NCBI RefSeq assembly: GCF_000337355.1
Contig: NZ_AOJH01000105.1
Location: forward strand, 1-64,000
From: Halorubrum kocurii JCM 14978
GTDB lineage: Archaea > Halobacteriota > Halobacteria > Halobacteriales > Haloferacaceae
Length of the DNA: 64,000 nucleotides
Direction: 5' to 3'
Shown here: in pieces, positions 50,913-59,010 of the stretch
How the letters are laid out: each line of letters begins with the position of its first letter
Position numbering within the stretch: position 1 is the first letter of the stretch
The notes under the pieces: model-generated
What the model was told of the DNA's origin: nothing
Seen by the model: only the letters and a program-made list of their open reading frames with translations
Database searches by the model: none
Position numbers and translations under genes: made by a program

Positions 50913-52220
50913 TCAGCCTTCGATGAAGTCGATGCCTTCGTAGTCGTGATCTTGGACCTCTTGCACCTGGAGGAACCCGATCGGGTCCCCGTTCTCGTCG
51001 AAGTCGATGGGGCCGCTGACGCCCTGGTAGTCGACGTCGTCCGGGCCGCCGCCGTCCACGAGGATCTCGCTGGCGGCCTCGAAGGAGGTCACCTCCTCGC
51101 CGTCGGGACCGGAGACGCGCCGCACGGTGTCCTGGAGCGCCTCCCCGGTGAACTCGTCGGCCGCCTGGATCGCGAGCGCGGCGTTGATGACGCAGTCGTA
51201 GGCGTACGCCGCCCAGGAGGTCGGTGTTCGGTCGTACTCGTCCTCGAAGGCGGACGCGAACGACTGATAGTTTTCCTCTTCGACCGGCGCGGACGGCACG
51301 ACGATTTTCATGCCATTCATGCTCCCCTCGGGAGTGTTCTCCAGCACGTCGTCGCCGGAGACGGAGTCGGCGCCGTAGAACTGCGCCTCGTATCCGGACG
51401 AGAACACTTCGTTGACCATCGTCGCGAACTCCGCCTGGTAGGTGATGAACAGCCACGCCTCCGCGTCGGAGCTGTCCATCTCCGAGATGACGCCGGAGTA
51501 CGACGACTGGTCCCCATCGTGTGAGTTCTCATACGCGAGGTCGCCCTCCCACGCGTCGACGAACGCGTCGGCGAGGCTCTGCCCGTAGTCGTTGTTCACG
51601 TAGGTGAGCGCAACCTCGTCGTAGCCGTCCTCGGCGATGAGGTCCGCGAGCGCGTTCGCCTGGCTGAGCCCCGACGGCGACATCCTGAGCAGCCCCGGGA
51701 AGTTCGTGAGCTCGAGCCCCGTGGAGTTCTGACTGAGCTGGACCACGTCAGACCCCTCGACGACGCTCTCGTAGATGGCCAGCGAGACGCCCGATCCGAC
51801 CGCGCCGATGAGGAACGGGACGCCGTCCTGATTGACGAGCTTCTGTGCGGCGGCGATGCCACCCTGGTTCTCGCTCTCGGAGTCCTCGACGGAGATCTCG
51901 AGTTCACGGCCGCCGATGCCGATATCGTTGACATGCTGTAAGGCGAGTTCGACGCCGCGCTGATTTCGCTCGCCGAACGACGACAGCGAGCCGGTCTGTG
52001 AGTCGACCATCCCGATCTCGTAGGTCTCCGTCGAATCGTCGCCGTCGCTTCCGTCGTCGCCGTCACTTCCGTCGTCGCCGTCACTTCCGTCGTCGCCGTC
52101 GCTTCCGTCGTCGCCGTCGTCGGTGGTGCTGAGACATCCCGCGAGCGAGACGAGGCCCGCTCCGCCGGTCAGTTTCAGTAGCGTTCTCCGGTCGGTCATG
52201 TCCATGCTATCTCGTGACAT
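50913..52220 (-). CDS. livK: Amino acid ABC transporter substrate-binding lipoprotein (LivK-like)
   Basis: A 435-residue Tat-exported lipoprotein. DRRTLLKLTGGAGLVSLAGC gives a twin-arginine signal and a lipobox Cys (residue 29 if the ATG at 52220 is used, 22 from the ATG at 52199). A flexible acidic linker of DGDDGS repeats (residues about 35-65) keeps the binding domain off the membrane. The mature domain follows the type I periplasmic fold (EIGMVDSQTGSLSSFGERNQ, LIGAVGSGVSLAIYESVVEG). The start is uncertain by seven codons. Likely ligands are branched-chain amino acids or proline, given the adjacent put genes. Confidence 0.9.
   Translation of the reverse strand: MSRDSMDMTDRRTLLKLTGGAGLVSLAGCLSTTDDGDDGSDGDDGSDGDDGSDGDDGSDGDDSTETYEIGMVDSQTGSLSSFGERNQRGVELALQHVNDIGIGGRELEISVEDSESENQGGIAAAQKLVNQDGVPFLIGAVGSGVSLAIYESVVEGSDVVQLSQNSTGLELTNFPGLLRMSPSGLSQANALADLIAEDGYDEVALTYVNNDYGQSLADAFVDAWEGDLAYENSHDGDQSSYSGVISEMDSSDAEAWLFITYQAEFATMVNEVFSSGYEAQFYGADSVSGDDVLENTPEGSMNGMKIVVPSAPVEEENYQSFASAFEDEYDRTPTSWAAYAYDCVINAALAIQAADEFTGEALQDTVRRVSGPDGEEVTSFEAASEILVDGGGPDDVDYQGVSGPIDFDENGDPIGFLQVQEVQDHDYEGIDFIEG
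52041..52112. repeat. Four 18-bp tandem repeats inside livK
   Basis: Four contiguous 18-bp units (gccgtcgcttccgtcgtc with g/a variants) run 52041-52112 and encode the DDGSDG linker repeat. Copies 2 and 3 are identical, as are 1 and 4, so copy number is likely to vary between strains. Confidence 0.9.
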
Positions 52221-52401
52221 ATGTAACCTGTAGTCTCCGTCGACGTATGGGTATCTGAAACCCTACCCGTCCATGGTCGGTGGAGACGGATATCACCCCC
52301 CACGTGGCGCAATATTTGCGCTTACGGATTTTATCTACAAGTAATACGCGAAATAATTGGTCGGGTGCCCTTATATGACCGTCGGGTACTCCGTTGATCA
52401 T

Positions 52402-53274
52402 ATGATTCCGCCCATCGCGAGCAACTTTGTCGCCGGCGAGACGCCGGCGGCGGCGCTCGCGCACGTCGAGTCTCTCAACGAGCGGGGCGTGACCGGCATC
52501 CTGAATCTCCTCGGCGAACACTACGAGGAGCGACCCCCCGCCGACGCGGACGCGGACGCGTACGTCGACCTCGTCGAGGCGATCGCCGACCGAGGGGTCG
52601 ACGCCTGCGTCTCCGTGAAGTCGAGCCAGATCGGCCTCGACATCGGTGACGACGTCTTCGAAGAGAACCTCGCGCGCATCGTCGAGGCGGCCAACGCCCC
52701 CGCGGCGACCGGTCCGGACGGGACCGGCACGTTCGTCTGGATCGACATGGAGGACCACGAGACCACCGACGTGACGCTCGACGCCTTCGAGCGCCACGCG
52801 CTCGAGACCGACGGGAACGTCGGCGTCTGCGTGCAGGCGAACCTGAGGCGCACGCGCGAGGACCTCGAGCGGCTCGCGGACCTGCCCGGGAAGGTCCGGC
52901 TCGTGAAGGGGGCGTACGACGAGCCCCCGGCGTTATCGTACACGGAGAAGGCTCGCGTCGACGAGTCGTACCGCGACTGCCTCGCGTACATGTTCGAGGC
53001 GTTCGACGACGGGGTCGCCGTCGGGAGCCACGACCCCGCGATGATCGAGTACGCGGGCGAGCTCCACGCCGAGCACGGGACGCCCTACGAGGTGCAGATG
53101 CTGACGGGCGTCCGGGAGTCGGCGCAGTTCGAGCTGGCCGGTGACCCCGACGTGGACGCCGAGGTGTACCAGTACATTCCGTACGGCTCCAAGTGGTTCT
53201 CGTACTTCTACCGGCGGATCCGGGAGCGCAAGTCGAACGCGCTGTTCGCGCTGCGAGCGATCGTCGGGAACTGA
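52402..53274 (+). CDS. Proline dehydrogenase
   Basis: A 290-residue monofunctional PRODH of the (beta/alpha)8 FAD type that converts L-proline to pyrroline-5-carboxylate. Hallmarks: ESLNERGVTGILNLLGEHY, VSVKSSQIGLDIG, RLVKGAYDEP and the C-terminal YIPYGSKWFSYFYRRIRER substrate motif. The ATG at 52402 (MIPPIASNF) is favoured because a TATA element (cttatat, 52369-52375) lies about 27 bp before it, fitting a leaderless message; an ATG at 52375 is less likely. It is divergent from livK, with 181 bp between the starts. Confidence 0.92.
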   Translation: MIPPIASNFVAGETPAAALAHVESLNERGVTGILNLLGEHYEERPPADADADAYVDLVEAIADRGVDACVSVKSSQIGLDIGDDVFEENLARIVEAANAPAATGPDGTGTFVWIDMEDHETTDVTLDAFERHALETDGNVGVCVQANLRRTREDLERLADLPGKVRLVKGAYDEPPALSYTEKARVDESYRDCLAYMFEAFDDGVAVGSHDPAMIEYAGELHAEHGTPYEVQMLTGVRESAQFELAGDPDVDAEVYQYIPYGSKWFSYFYRRIRERKSNALFALRAIVGN

Positions 53275-53305
53275 GTGGTTCTGGTCCGAGAGCGGCGATC
53301 GCCGG

Positions 53306-54043
53306 TCACGGGTCCAGCAGCTTCGACTCCGCCTTCCGGAGGTGTTCGAGCAGCGTCGTCTTCGAGACGTCGAGGTCGTCGGCCAGATCGCGCGTCGACG
53401 CCTCTCGCGGCCACTCGTAGTACCCCGCCTCGCGGGCGTGCTCGTACACCTCCCGCTGGGTCGTGGTGAGCGTGTCGAGCCGCTGTCCGCGGGGCGACTG
53501 CCCCGGCTGCCCCGACGACGACATCGACTGCACGGTCACCTCCGCGCCCGCGCTCTCCTGCACCGCGTCGAGCGACTCCCGGATCTCCGTGCGCTCGCCG
53601 ACGAAACACACCTGCCACTCCTCGCGGCCGTCCTCGATACGGACGGGAGCGCTGTGGACGAACCCGTGTTCGAGGAGCGTCGGACACATCATGTCCGCGG
53701 GGTCGTACTCCAGGAAGAACTCGCGCACGACGTTCCCCGGCGCGTCGCGGGCGCGCCCGAACCGCTCCTGTAGTTCGAGGAGGTCGCCCGCGCGGTCGGA
53801 CGCGCGGATCGCGTCGAGCAGCTCCTCGACCTCCTCGTTCGTGTCCGCGAAGGCGGTGAACAGCCCGTTCACCGAGTTCGGCGTCTCGGCGTTCGCCTTC
53901 GGTGAGTTGTAGATCGCGTGGGCGAGGACGCCGCCGTCGGTCTGGCCGGTCGCCTCGATCGCCCAGCAGTTCGGGTGCCACAGGTCGAGCGTGAGCCGGG
54001 TGCCGGACCACTCCTCGGCGCCGCCCGGGTCGGTGATTGCCAT
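53306..54043 (-). CDS. HTH_10 (bacterio-opsin activator-type) transcriptional regulator
   Basis: A 245-residue regulator. The N-terminal two-thirds are a ligand-sensing-like domain (LTLDLWHPNCWAIEATGQTDGG). The C-terminal HTH_10 domain reads LDTLTTTQREVYEHAREAGYYEWPREASTRDLADDLDVSKTTLLEHLRKAESKLL. It lies between proline dehydrogenase and the aldehyde dehydrogenase on the opposite strand, so it probably controls the proline genes; this is inference from position. Confidence 0.88.
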   Translation of the reverse strand: MAITDPGGAEEWSGTRLTLDLWHPNCWAIEATGQTDGGVLAHAIYNSPKANAETPNSVNGLFTAFADTNEEVEELLDAIRASDRAGDLLELQERFGRARDAPGNVVREFFLEYDPADMMCPTLLEHGFVHSAPVRIEDGREEWQVCFVGERTEIRESLDAVQESAGAEVTVQSMSSSGQPGQSPRGQRLDTLTTTQREVYEHAREAGYYEWPREASTRDLADDLDVSKTTLLEHLRKAESKLLDP

Positions 54044-54132
54044 CGTTACCCTTCCTGTGGCACCGCATCACAAAGAGCCTGCCGACCATGGTCGGGTGGG
54101 ATATTTGGACGGGACGGCGGAAACGACCGCCC

Positions 54133-55653
54133 ATGTCGGACGCGTACAAACACTACATCGACGGCGAGTGGGTCTCGGGCGCGGGCTCGGAGACCTTCGA
54201 GAGCGAGAACCCGGCGACCGGCGAGGCGCTCGGCACCTTCGAGCGCGGGACGCCGGGCGACGTGGACGCGGCGGTCGACGCCGCGGACGCGGCGTTCGAG
54301 GAGTGGCGCGAGCTCTCCCGGGTCCAGCGCGCGGAGTACCTCTGGGACGTGTACCACGAGCTGCGCGAGCGGACGGACGAGCTCGGCGAGATCGTCACGA
54401 AGGAGTGCGGGAAGGAGATCTCCGAGGGAAAGGCCGACGTGGTCGAGGCCGCGCACATGGTCGAGTGGGCCGCGGGCGACGCGCGACACCCGAAGGGAGA
54501 CATCGTCCCCTCCGAGATCCCCGCTAAAGACGCGTACATGCGCCGGAAGCCGCGCGGCGTCACCGGCTGTATCACCCCGTGGAACTTCCCCGTCGCGATC
54601 CCCTACTGGCACATGGCCATCGCGCTGGTGGAGGGCAACACCGTCGTGTTCAAGCCCGCCGAGCAGACTCCGTGGTGCGCGCAGATCATCGCGGAGATGT
54701 TCGACGACGCCGGGATCCCGGACGGCGTGTTCAACATGGTACAGGGGTTCGGCGACGCCGGCAACGCGATCGTCGAGCACGACGACGTCGAGACAGTCAT
54801 CTTCACCGGGTCGGCCGAGGTCGGTCACCTGATCCAGGACAAGCTCGGCGGCGTCGCCGGCAAGCGCGCCGCCTGCGAGATGGGCGGCAAGAACGCGATC
54901 GTCGTCACCGAGGAGGCGGACCTCGACACGGCGGTCCACTCCGCGGTGATGTCCTCGTTTAAGACGACGGGCCAGCGCTGCGTCTCCTCCGAACGCCTGA
55001 TCGTCCACACCGACGTGTACGACGAGTTCAAAGAGCGGTTCGTCGAGATCGCCGCGGACGTCGCCGTCGGCGACCCGCTCCGGGAGGACACGTTCATGGG
55101 GCCGCTCATCGAAGCGGAGCACCACGAGAAGGTCGCGGAGTACAACGAGCTCGCCCGCAAGGAGGGCGTGAACGTCCTCGTCGACCGCACCGACCTCGAC
55201 GCCGACGAGATTCCCGACGGCCACGAGGACGGCCACTGGATCGGGCCGTTCGTCTACGAGGCCGACCCCGACGAGGACCTCCGCTGCACCCACGAGGAGG
55301 TGTTCGGACCGCACGTCGCGCTCCTGGAGTACGACGGCGACATCGAGCGCGCCGTCGAGCTTCAGAACGACACCGAGTACGGGCTCGCCGGCGCCATCGT
55401 CTCTGAGGACTACCGCCAGATCAACTACTACCGCGACCACGCCGAGCTCGGGCTGGCGTACGGGAACCTCCCCTGTATCGGCGCGGAGGTCCAGCTCCCC
55501 TTCGGCGGCGTCAAGAAGTCCGGCAACGGCTACCCCTCCGCCCGGGAGGCCATCGAAGCGGTCACCGACCGCACCGCGTGGACCCTGAACAACTCGAAGG
55601 AGATCGAGATGGCGCAGGGCCTCTCGGCGGACATCAAGACGAAGGACGAGTAG
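54133..55653 (+). CDS. L-glutamate gamma-semialdehyde (pyrroline-5-carboxylate) dehydrogenase-like aldehyde dehydrogenase
   Basis: A 506-residue NAD(P)-dependent aldehyde dehydrogenase. TPWNFPVAIPYWHMAIALVEGNTVVFKPAEQTP is the cofactor region, FTGSAEVG the Rossmann loop, EMGGKNAIVVTEEAD holds the general base Glu, and FKTTGQRCVSSERLIV contains the catalytic Cys in GQRC. Its linkage to proline dehydrogenase and a regulator makes glutamate-semialdehyde the likely substrate, although ALDH subfamily cannot be settled by sight. Divergent from the regulator gene by 89 bp. Confidence 0.88.
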   Translation: MSDAYKHYIDGEWVSGAGSETFESENPATGEALGTFERGTPGDVDAAVDAADAAFEEWRELSRVQRAEYLWDVYHELRERTDELGEIVTKECGKEISEGKADVVEAAHMVEWAAGDARHPKGDIVPSEIPAKDAYMRRKPRGVTGCITPWNFPVAIPYWHMAIALVEGNTVVFKPAEQTPWCAQIIAEMFDDAGIPDGVFNMVQGFGDAGNAIVEHDDVETVIFTGSAEVGHLIQDKLGGVAGKRAACEMGGKNAIVVTEEADLDTAVHSAVMSSFKTTGQRCVSSERLIVHTDVYDEFKERFVEIAADVAVGDPLREDTFMGPLIEAEHHEKVAEYNELARKEGVNVLVDRTDLDADEIPDGHEDGHWIGPFVYEADPDEDLRCTHEEVFGPHVALLEYDGDIERAVELQNDTEYGLAGAIVSEDYRQINYYRDHAELGLAYGNLPCIGAEVQLPFGGVKKSGNGYPSAREAIEAVTDRTAWTLNNSKEIEMAQGLSADIKTKDE

Positions 55654-55670
55654 GCACCCCGGCCGTCGGT

Positions 55671-56606
55671 TTATATACCCGTTTTTCGAAGCGCCGCGAC
55701 CGCCTCGCTCGGCGACGATCCGTCCGCCAGCGCGCCCCGCGGGACGAGCCGCTGGCGCGGTCGCCCCACCGGCTGCGAGACCGGCTCCGTCTCGACGAGC
55801 CCGGCGTCGGTGAGGTCCCGTTTTATCCGTGTGAACGTCGCCGAGCTCCCGATCCCGGCGTCCTCGCAGGCGCGGCGCAGGTCGCGGTCGAGGGCGCCGC
55901 GCCGCGCACCGGCGGCGTAGGTCCGGACGCGCGCCCCGCCGCGGTCGAGGGGGTCGCCGCCGGCGTCGCGGTTAACGTCGAGGAGCCGCACGGCCTCGTC
56001 CGCGACCGCGTCCCCGCAGCGCTCGCTGAGCGCCCCGTACAGCCGGTGCCGGCTCGGGGTGCGGAGGCGAACCGCCTCGCCCTCCGCGAGGAGGCCGTCG
56101 TAGCGCTCGCGGAGCGTCGTGTCGGCGCCGATCCGGCACCACGTGCCGTGCGCGCCGTCGCCGTCGCGCTCCGCCTCGTGCCCCCGGTCGCCGTCTCGCT
56201 CGCCGGCGGCCCCGACGAGCACGCAGCCGTCGGAGCGCCCCGCGAGAACGGCGTTCGGCTGCGGTTCGGCGAGCGTTCGCAGGTCCCAAGCCCCCGCCTC
56301 GACGAGCGCCGCGAGCCGGCCCGCCGGACGGAACCGGTCGGTGAGCGCGTCGACCGCGCGGTCGCTCGCCAGCACCGTCAGCGTCGGGAGGTCGGCGACC
56401 GGCGACAGCGGATCCCCCTCCGCGCGGGCGGCGGCCCGCAGCGCGTCGAGACCGGGGTCGACGGCCTCGAGCGCGGCCTCCCGGTACGCGGCGGCGAGTG
56501 CCGCAAGAAGTCGGGGGTCGGGGTCGACGGCGATCGGATCCGTGAACGACCCGAGCGCGGTCGGCCCGTCCGCGAGCGGGAGGGTCGGTGGTGAGGGAGA
56601 CGCCAC
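55671..56606 (-). CDS. TbsP-like (DUF5821) haloarchaeal transcriptional regulator
   Basis: A 311-residue protein with an N-terminal domain (LADLPTLTVLASDRAVDALTDRF) and a C-terminal winged helix (GIGSSATFTRIKRDLTDAGLVETEPVSQPVGRPRQRL). The overall pattern resembles what I recall for TbsP, a regulator of central carbon metabolism in Haloferax volcanii. An acidic/Gly-rich insert (GERDGDRGHEAERDGDGAHG, about residues 137-156) is a local addition. It converges on the aldehyde dehydrogenase gene. Confidence 0.65.
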   Translation of the reverse strand: MASPSPPTLPLADGPTALGSFTDPIAVDPDPRLLAALAAAYREAALEAVDPGLDALRAAARAEGDPLSPVADLPTLTVLASDRAVDALTDRFRPAGRLAALVEAGAWDLRTLAEPQPNAVLAGRSDGCVLVGAAGERDGDRGHEAERDGDGAHGTWCRIGADTTLRERYDGLLAEGEAVRLRTPSRHRLYGALSERCGDAVADEAVRLLDVNRDAGGDPLDRGGARVRTYAAGARRGALDRDLRRACEDAGIGSSATFTRIKRDLTDAGLVETEPVSQPVGRPRQRLVPRGALADGSSPSEAVAALRKTGI

Positions 56607-56688
56607 TGCTCAGACTCTGCCCCGCGGGCGGAATAAGCGTGGTGGCGACGCGTTCGGTCTCTCGGGCCGATAACTTTCTGACCGCCCC

Positions 56689-57000
56689 TCACGCCACCTG
56701 CAGACGAGTGACGTGGCCGCCGCAGCCGCACCGCTCGACGTACTCCGGATCGAGGCCGTACTTGTCCTCGATCGCGTCGTAGAGGAACTCCTCGGGGTGG
56801 CAAAGGTCGCCGTGCGAGACCAGGTTGACGTGATTGCCCGCGGTCGTGTGGTCGATGGCGGCCAGCGCGTCGCGGGCCGCCGACGCGGCGTCGACCGCGA
56901 GGCCGCCGTCCGTCGCCGGGCGTTTGCGGGCGATCTCGTAGCGCCCGTGCGCCTCGCCGGCGAACTCGACGCAGACGGTTCCGGTGAACGCGCCCTTTTG
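56689..57000 (-). CDS. CGCGG-family putative rSAM-modified RiPP precursor, start uncertain
   Basis: About 104 codons ending ...YVERCGCGGHVTRLQVA, with the family core AGNHVNLVSHGDLCHPEEFL upstream of it. I recognise this as the haloarchaeal CGCGG group, proposed to be a peptide substrate of a radical SAM enzyme. The C-terminal CGCGG plus two earlier Cys (VCVEF and DLCHP) is typical. No ATG, GTG or TTG lies in frame between the start of the homologous region and the divergent aldo/keto reductase gene, so the true start is unknown: a rare codon, an upstream overlap or an indel error are possible. No radical SAM maturase is in this window. Confidence 0.65.
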   Translation of the reverse strand, partial: QKGAFTGTVCVEFAGEAHGRYEIARKRPATDGGLAVDAASAARDALAAIDHTTAGNHVNLVSHGDLCHPEEFLYDAIEDKYGLDPEYVERCGCGGHVTRLQVA

Positions 57001-57024
57001 TCGTCGGGGACGGAACCGACCGGT

Positions 57025-57822
57025 ATGCCACCGCTCGAACTGCCGCTCGGACTCGGCACCTCCGGGCTCGACGACCCCGCGGAGTGTCGCGCCACCGTGA
57101 CCGCCGCCCTGGAGGCGGGGTACCGCCACGTCGACACCGCGCAGATGTACGGCAACGAGGCGGCCGTGGGCGAGGGGATCGCCGCGGCCGACGTGGACCG
57201 CGAGGACGTGGTCGTGGCCACGAAGGTCCATCCCGACAACCTCGCGTCCGAGAGCGTCCGCGAGACCGCCCGGGAGAGCCTCGACCGACTGGGGGTCGAC
57301 CGCGTCGATCTCCTGTACGTCCACTGGCCGATCGGAGCCTACGACCCGGACGAGACCCTCCCGGCGTTCGACGCGCTCCGGGAGGCGGGGCTCACCGACC
57401 ACGTCGGCGTCTCGAACTTCACGCCCGAGTTGTTGCGCGAGGCCGAGGGGGTCCTCGACGCGCCGATCGCCGCCCATCAGGTTGAGTGTCACCCGCGGTT
57501 CCAACAGCCGGACCTCCGGGCGATCGCGGCGGAGCGCGACCACGCGCTGGTCGGGTACTCCCCGCTGGCGCAAGGGGAGATCCTCGACGACCCCGACTTC
57601 GCCGGTATCGCCGAGGAGCACGACCTCCGGCCCGCGGTCCTCGCGCTCGCGTGGGGGCTCGCCCGGGACGTGACTCCGATCCCGAAGGCGACCGGCGACC
57701 ACGTGACCGAGAACCTGCGCGCGGTCACCGCCGAGGTCCCCGAGACCGCCCTCGACGCGGTCGACGCGCTGGAGGGCGGCGAGCGTCGGATCGACCCCGA
57801 CGCCGCGGCGTGGAACCGGTGA
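57025..57822 (+). CDS. Aldo/keto reductase
   Basis: A 265-residue AKR with the catalytic tetrad Asp37, Tyr42, Lys67 and His100 (HVDTAQMYGNE, ATKVH, YVHWP). NADPH-binding tail IPKATGDHVTENLRA is present. It would reduce an aldehyde or ketone, substrate unknown. The start lies only about 25 bp from the conserved part of the divergent CGCGG gene, leaving almost no room for two promoters. Confidence 0.93.
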   Translation: MPPLELPLGLGTSGLDDPAECRATVTAALEAGYRHVDTAQMYGNEAAVGEGIAAADVDREDVVVATKVHPDNLASESVRETARESLDRLGVDRVDLLYVHWPIGAYDPDETLPAFDALREAGLTDHVGVSNFTPELLREAEGVLDAPIAAHQVECHPRFQQPDLRAIAAERDHALVGYSPLAQGEILDDPDFAGIAEEHDLRPAVLALAWGLARDVTPIPKATGDHVTENLRAVTAEVPETALDAVDALEGGERRIDPDAAAWNR

Positions 57823-57840
57823 CCCGCCCTTAGAAACCGT

Positions 57841-58866
57841 TCACACCGCGTCCAGCCGCGCGCGCAGTTCGGTCTCCGCCCGCTCGACGAGCGACTCCAG
57901 CGGCTCGTCGAGGTACGTGGTCCACTGGTCGATGAACCCCGACCGGCCGAGCATCCGGACGACCTCGTACACCGGCCGCCGCTCGGCGAACCCCGGGGGG
58001 AGCCCGCCGGCGCGGTCGCGGTACCCCTGATAAAGGGCGTCGGCGTACCGCTCCGGTCCCTCGCTGTCGAACCCGTTGAGGAGCTGGTCCTCCGCGCGGA
58101 CGAGGTCGCGGGCCGGGTCCCCGACGTGCGCCAGCTCCCAGTCGATCGGGACGATCCCGTCGGGGCCGGCGTCAGCGACCGAATCGGCGTCGGCGACCGT
58201 ATCGGCGTCGATTCCCGCGTCCCCGCCGTCGACCGCGAACAGGTTCGGCTTCGCCACGTCGCCGTGGAGGAGCGCGGCCGGAGCGCCCTCCAACCGGTCC
58301 CGGTTCCGCTCGACGCAGTCGAACACGGCGTCGTAGTGGGCCGCCAGCCGCTCGGAGGTGCCGATCTCCCGGGTGCGCTCGATCGTCGCGCGGAGCACGT
58401 CTGGCCACGGGGCGCGCTCGATGTCGAGTCCGCCGGGCGCGTCGCGCCCGACTATCTCCCCGTGGGCCTCGAACCGCTCCGCGTGGAGGCTCGCGAGCGT
58501 GCCGCCGACCCGCCGGAGGAGCGCCTCACGGCGCGGCTCTCCCGCCGTCGCCCAGGCGTCGAGCAGTTCGCGCCCCGGCGCCGGCGCGGTGACGAGGGAC
58601 GGGACGTCCGCGTCCGGGTCGGCGGCCAACACCGCGGGCCCCGTTACCGACCGCTCCGCGTCGAGGTAGCGCAGCACGGCCAGTTCGCGCGCGATCCGGT
58701 GCCCGTCCCCCGAGACGGCGACCTTGCAGAACGCGCGGCTCCCGTCGGCGAAGGCGACGCCGACCGTCTCGTTGGCGCCGTTCCACGAGGGCCCGACCCC
58801 GAACGTCTCGTCGACGGTCCGCCCCGGAAACGCGTCGCCGAGCGCGGTCGCGACCCTCTCGTCCAT
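57841..58866 (-). CDS. Aminoglycoside phosphotransferase-fold (APH) kinase
   Basis: A 341-residue small-molecule kinase-like protein. HGDVAKPN (residues 211-218, catalytic Asp213) and IDWELAHVGDPARDL (251 onward, metal site) are the APH signatures, with AFCKVAV as the ATP-site Lys. An Asp/Ala repeat (DADTVADADSVADAGPDG, about 230-247) interrupts the fold between these two motifs. Such enzymes in haloarchaea act on sugars, cofactors or homoserine-like substrates. The ATG at 58866 is preferred; the frame is open a further 18 codons. Convergent with the AKR gene. Confidence 0.85.
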   Translation of the reverse strand: MDERVATALGDAFPGRTVDETFGVGPSWNGANETVGVAFADGSRAFCKVAVSGDGHRIARELAVLRYLDAERSVTGPAVLAADPDADVPSLVTAPAPGRELLDAWATAGEPRREALLRRVGGTLASLHAERFEAHGEIVGRDAPGGLDIERAPWPDVLRATIERTREIGTSERLAAHYDAVFDCVERNRDRLEGAPAALLHGDVAKPNLFAVDGGDAGIDADTVADADSVADAGPDGIVPIDWELAHVGDPARDLVRAEDQLLNGFDSEGPERYADALYQGYRDRAGGLPPGFAERRPVYEVVRMLGRSGFIDQWTTYLDEPLESLVERAETELRARLDAV

Positions 58867-59010
58867 ACCCGCATCTCGCGGACAGCGGATGTTAAAGTTG
58901 CTGTCACACCACTGGAGCACGGGGATATAACCCGGGTACTATCGGTCTAATACCGACTGTATCCGGGCTGACCGACAACGTCATACCTATCGTCGGATTA
59001 TCAGATATCC

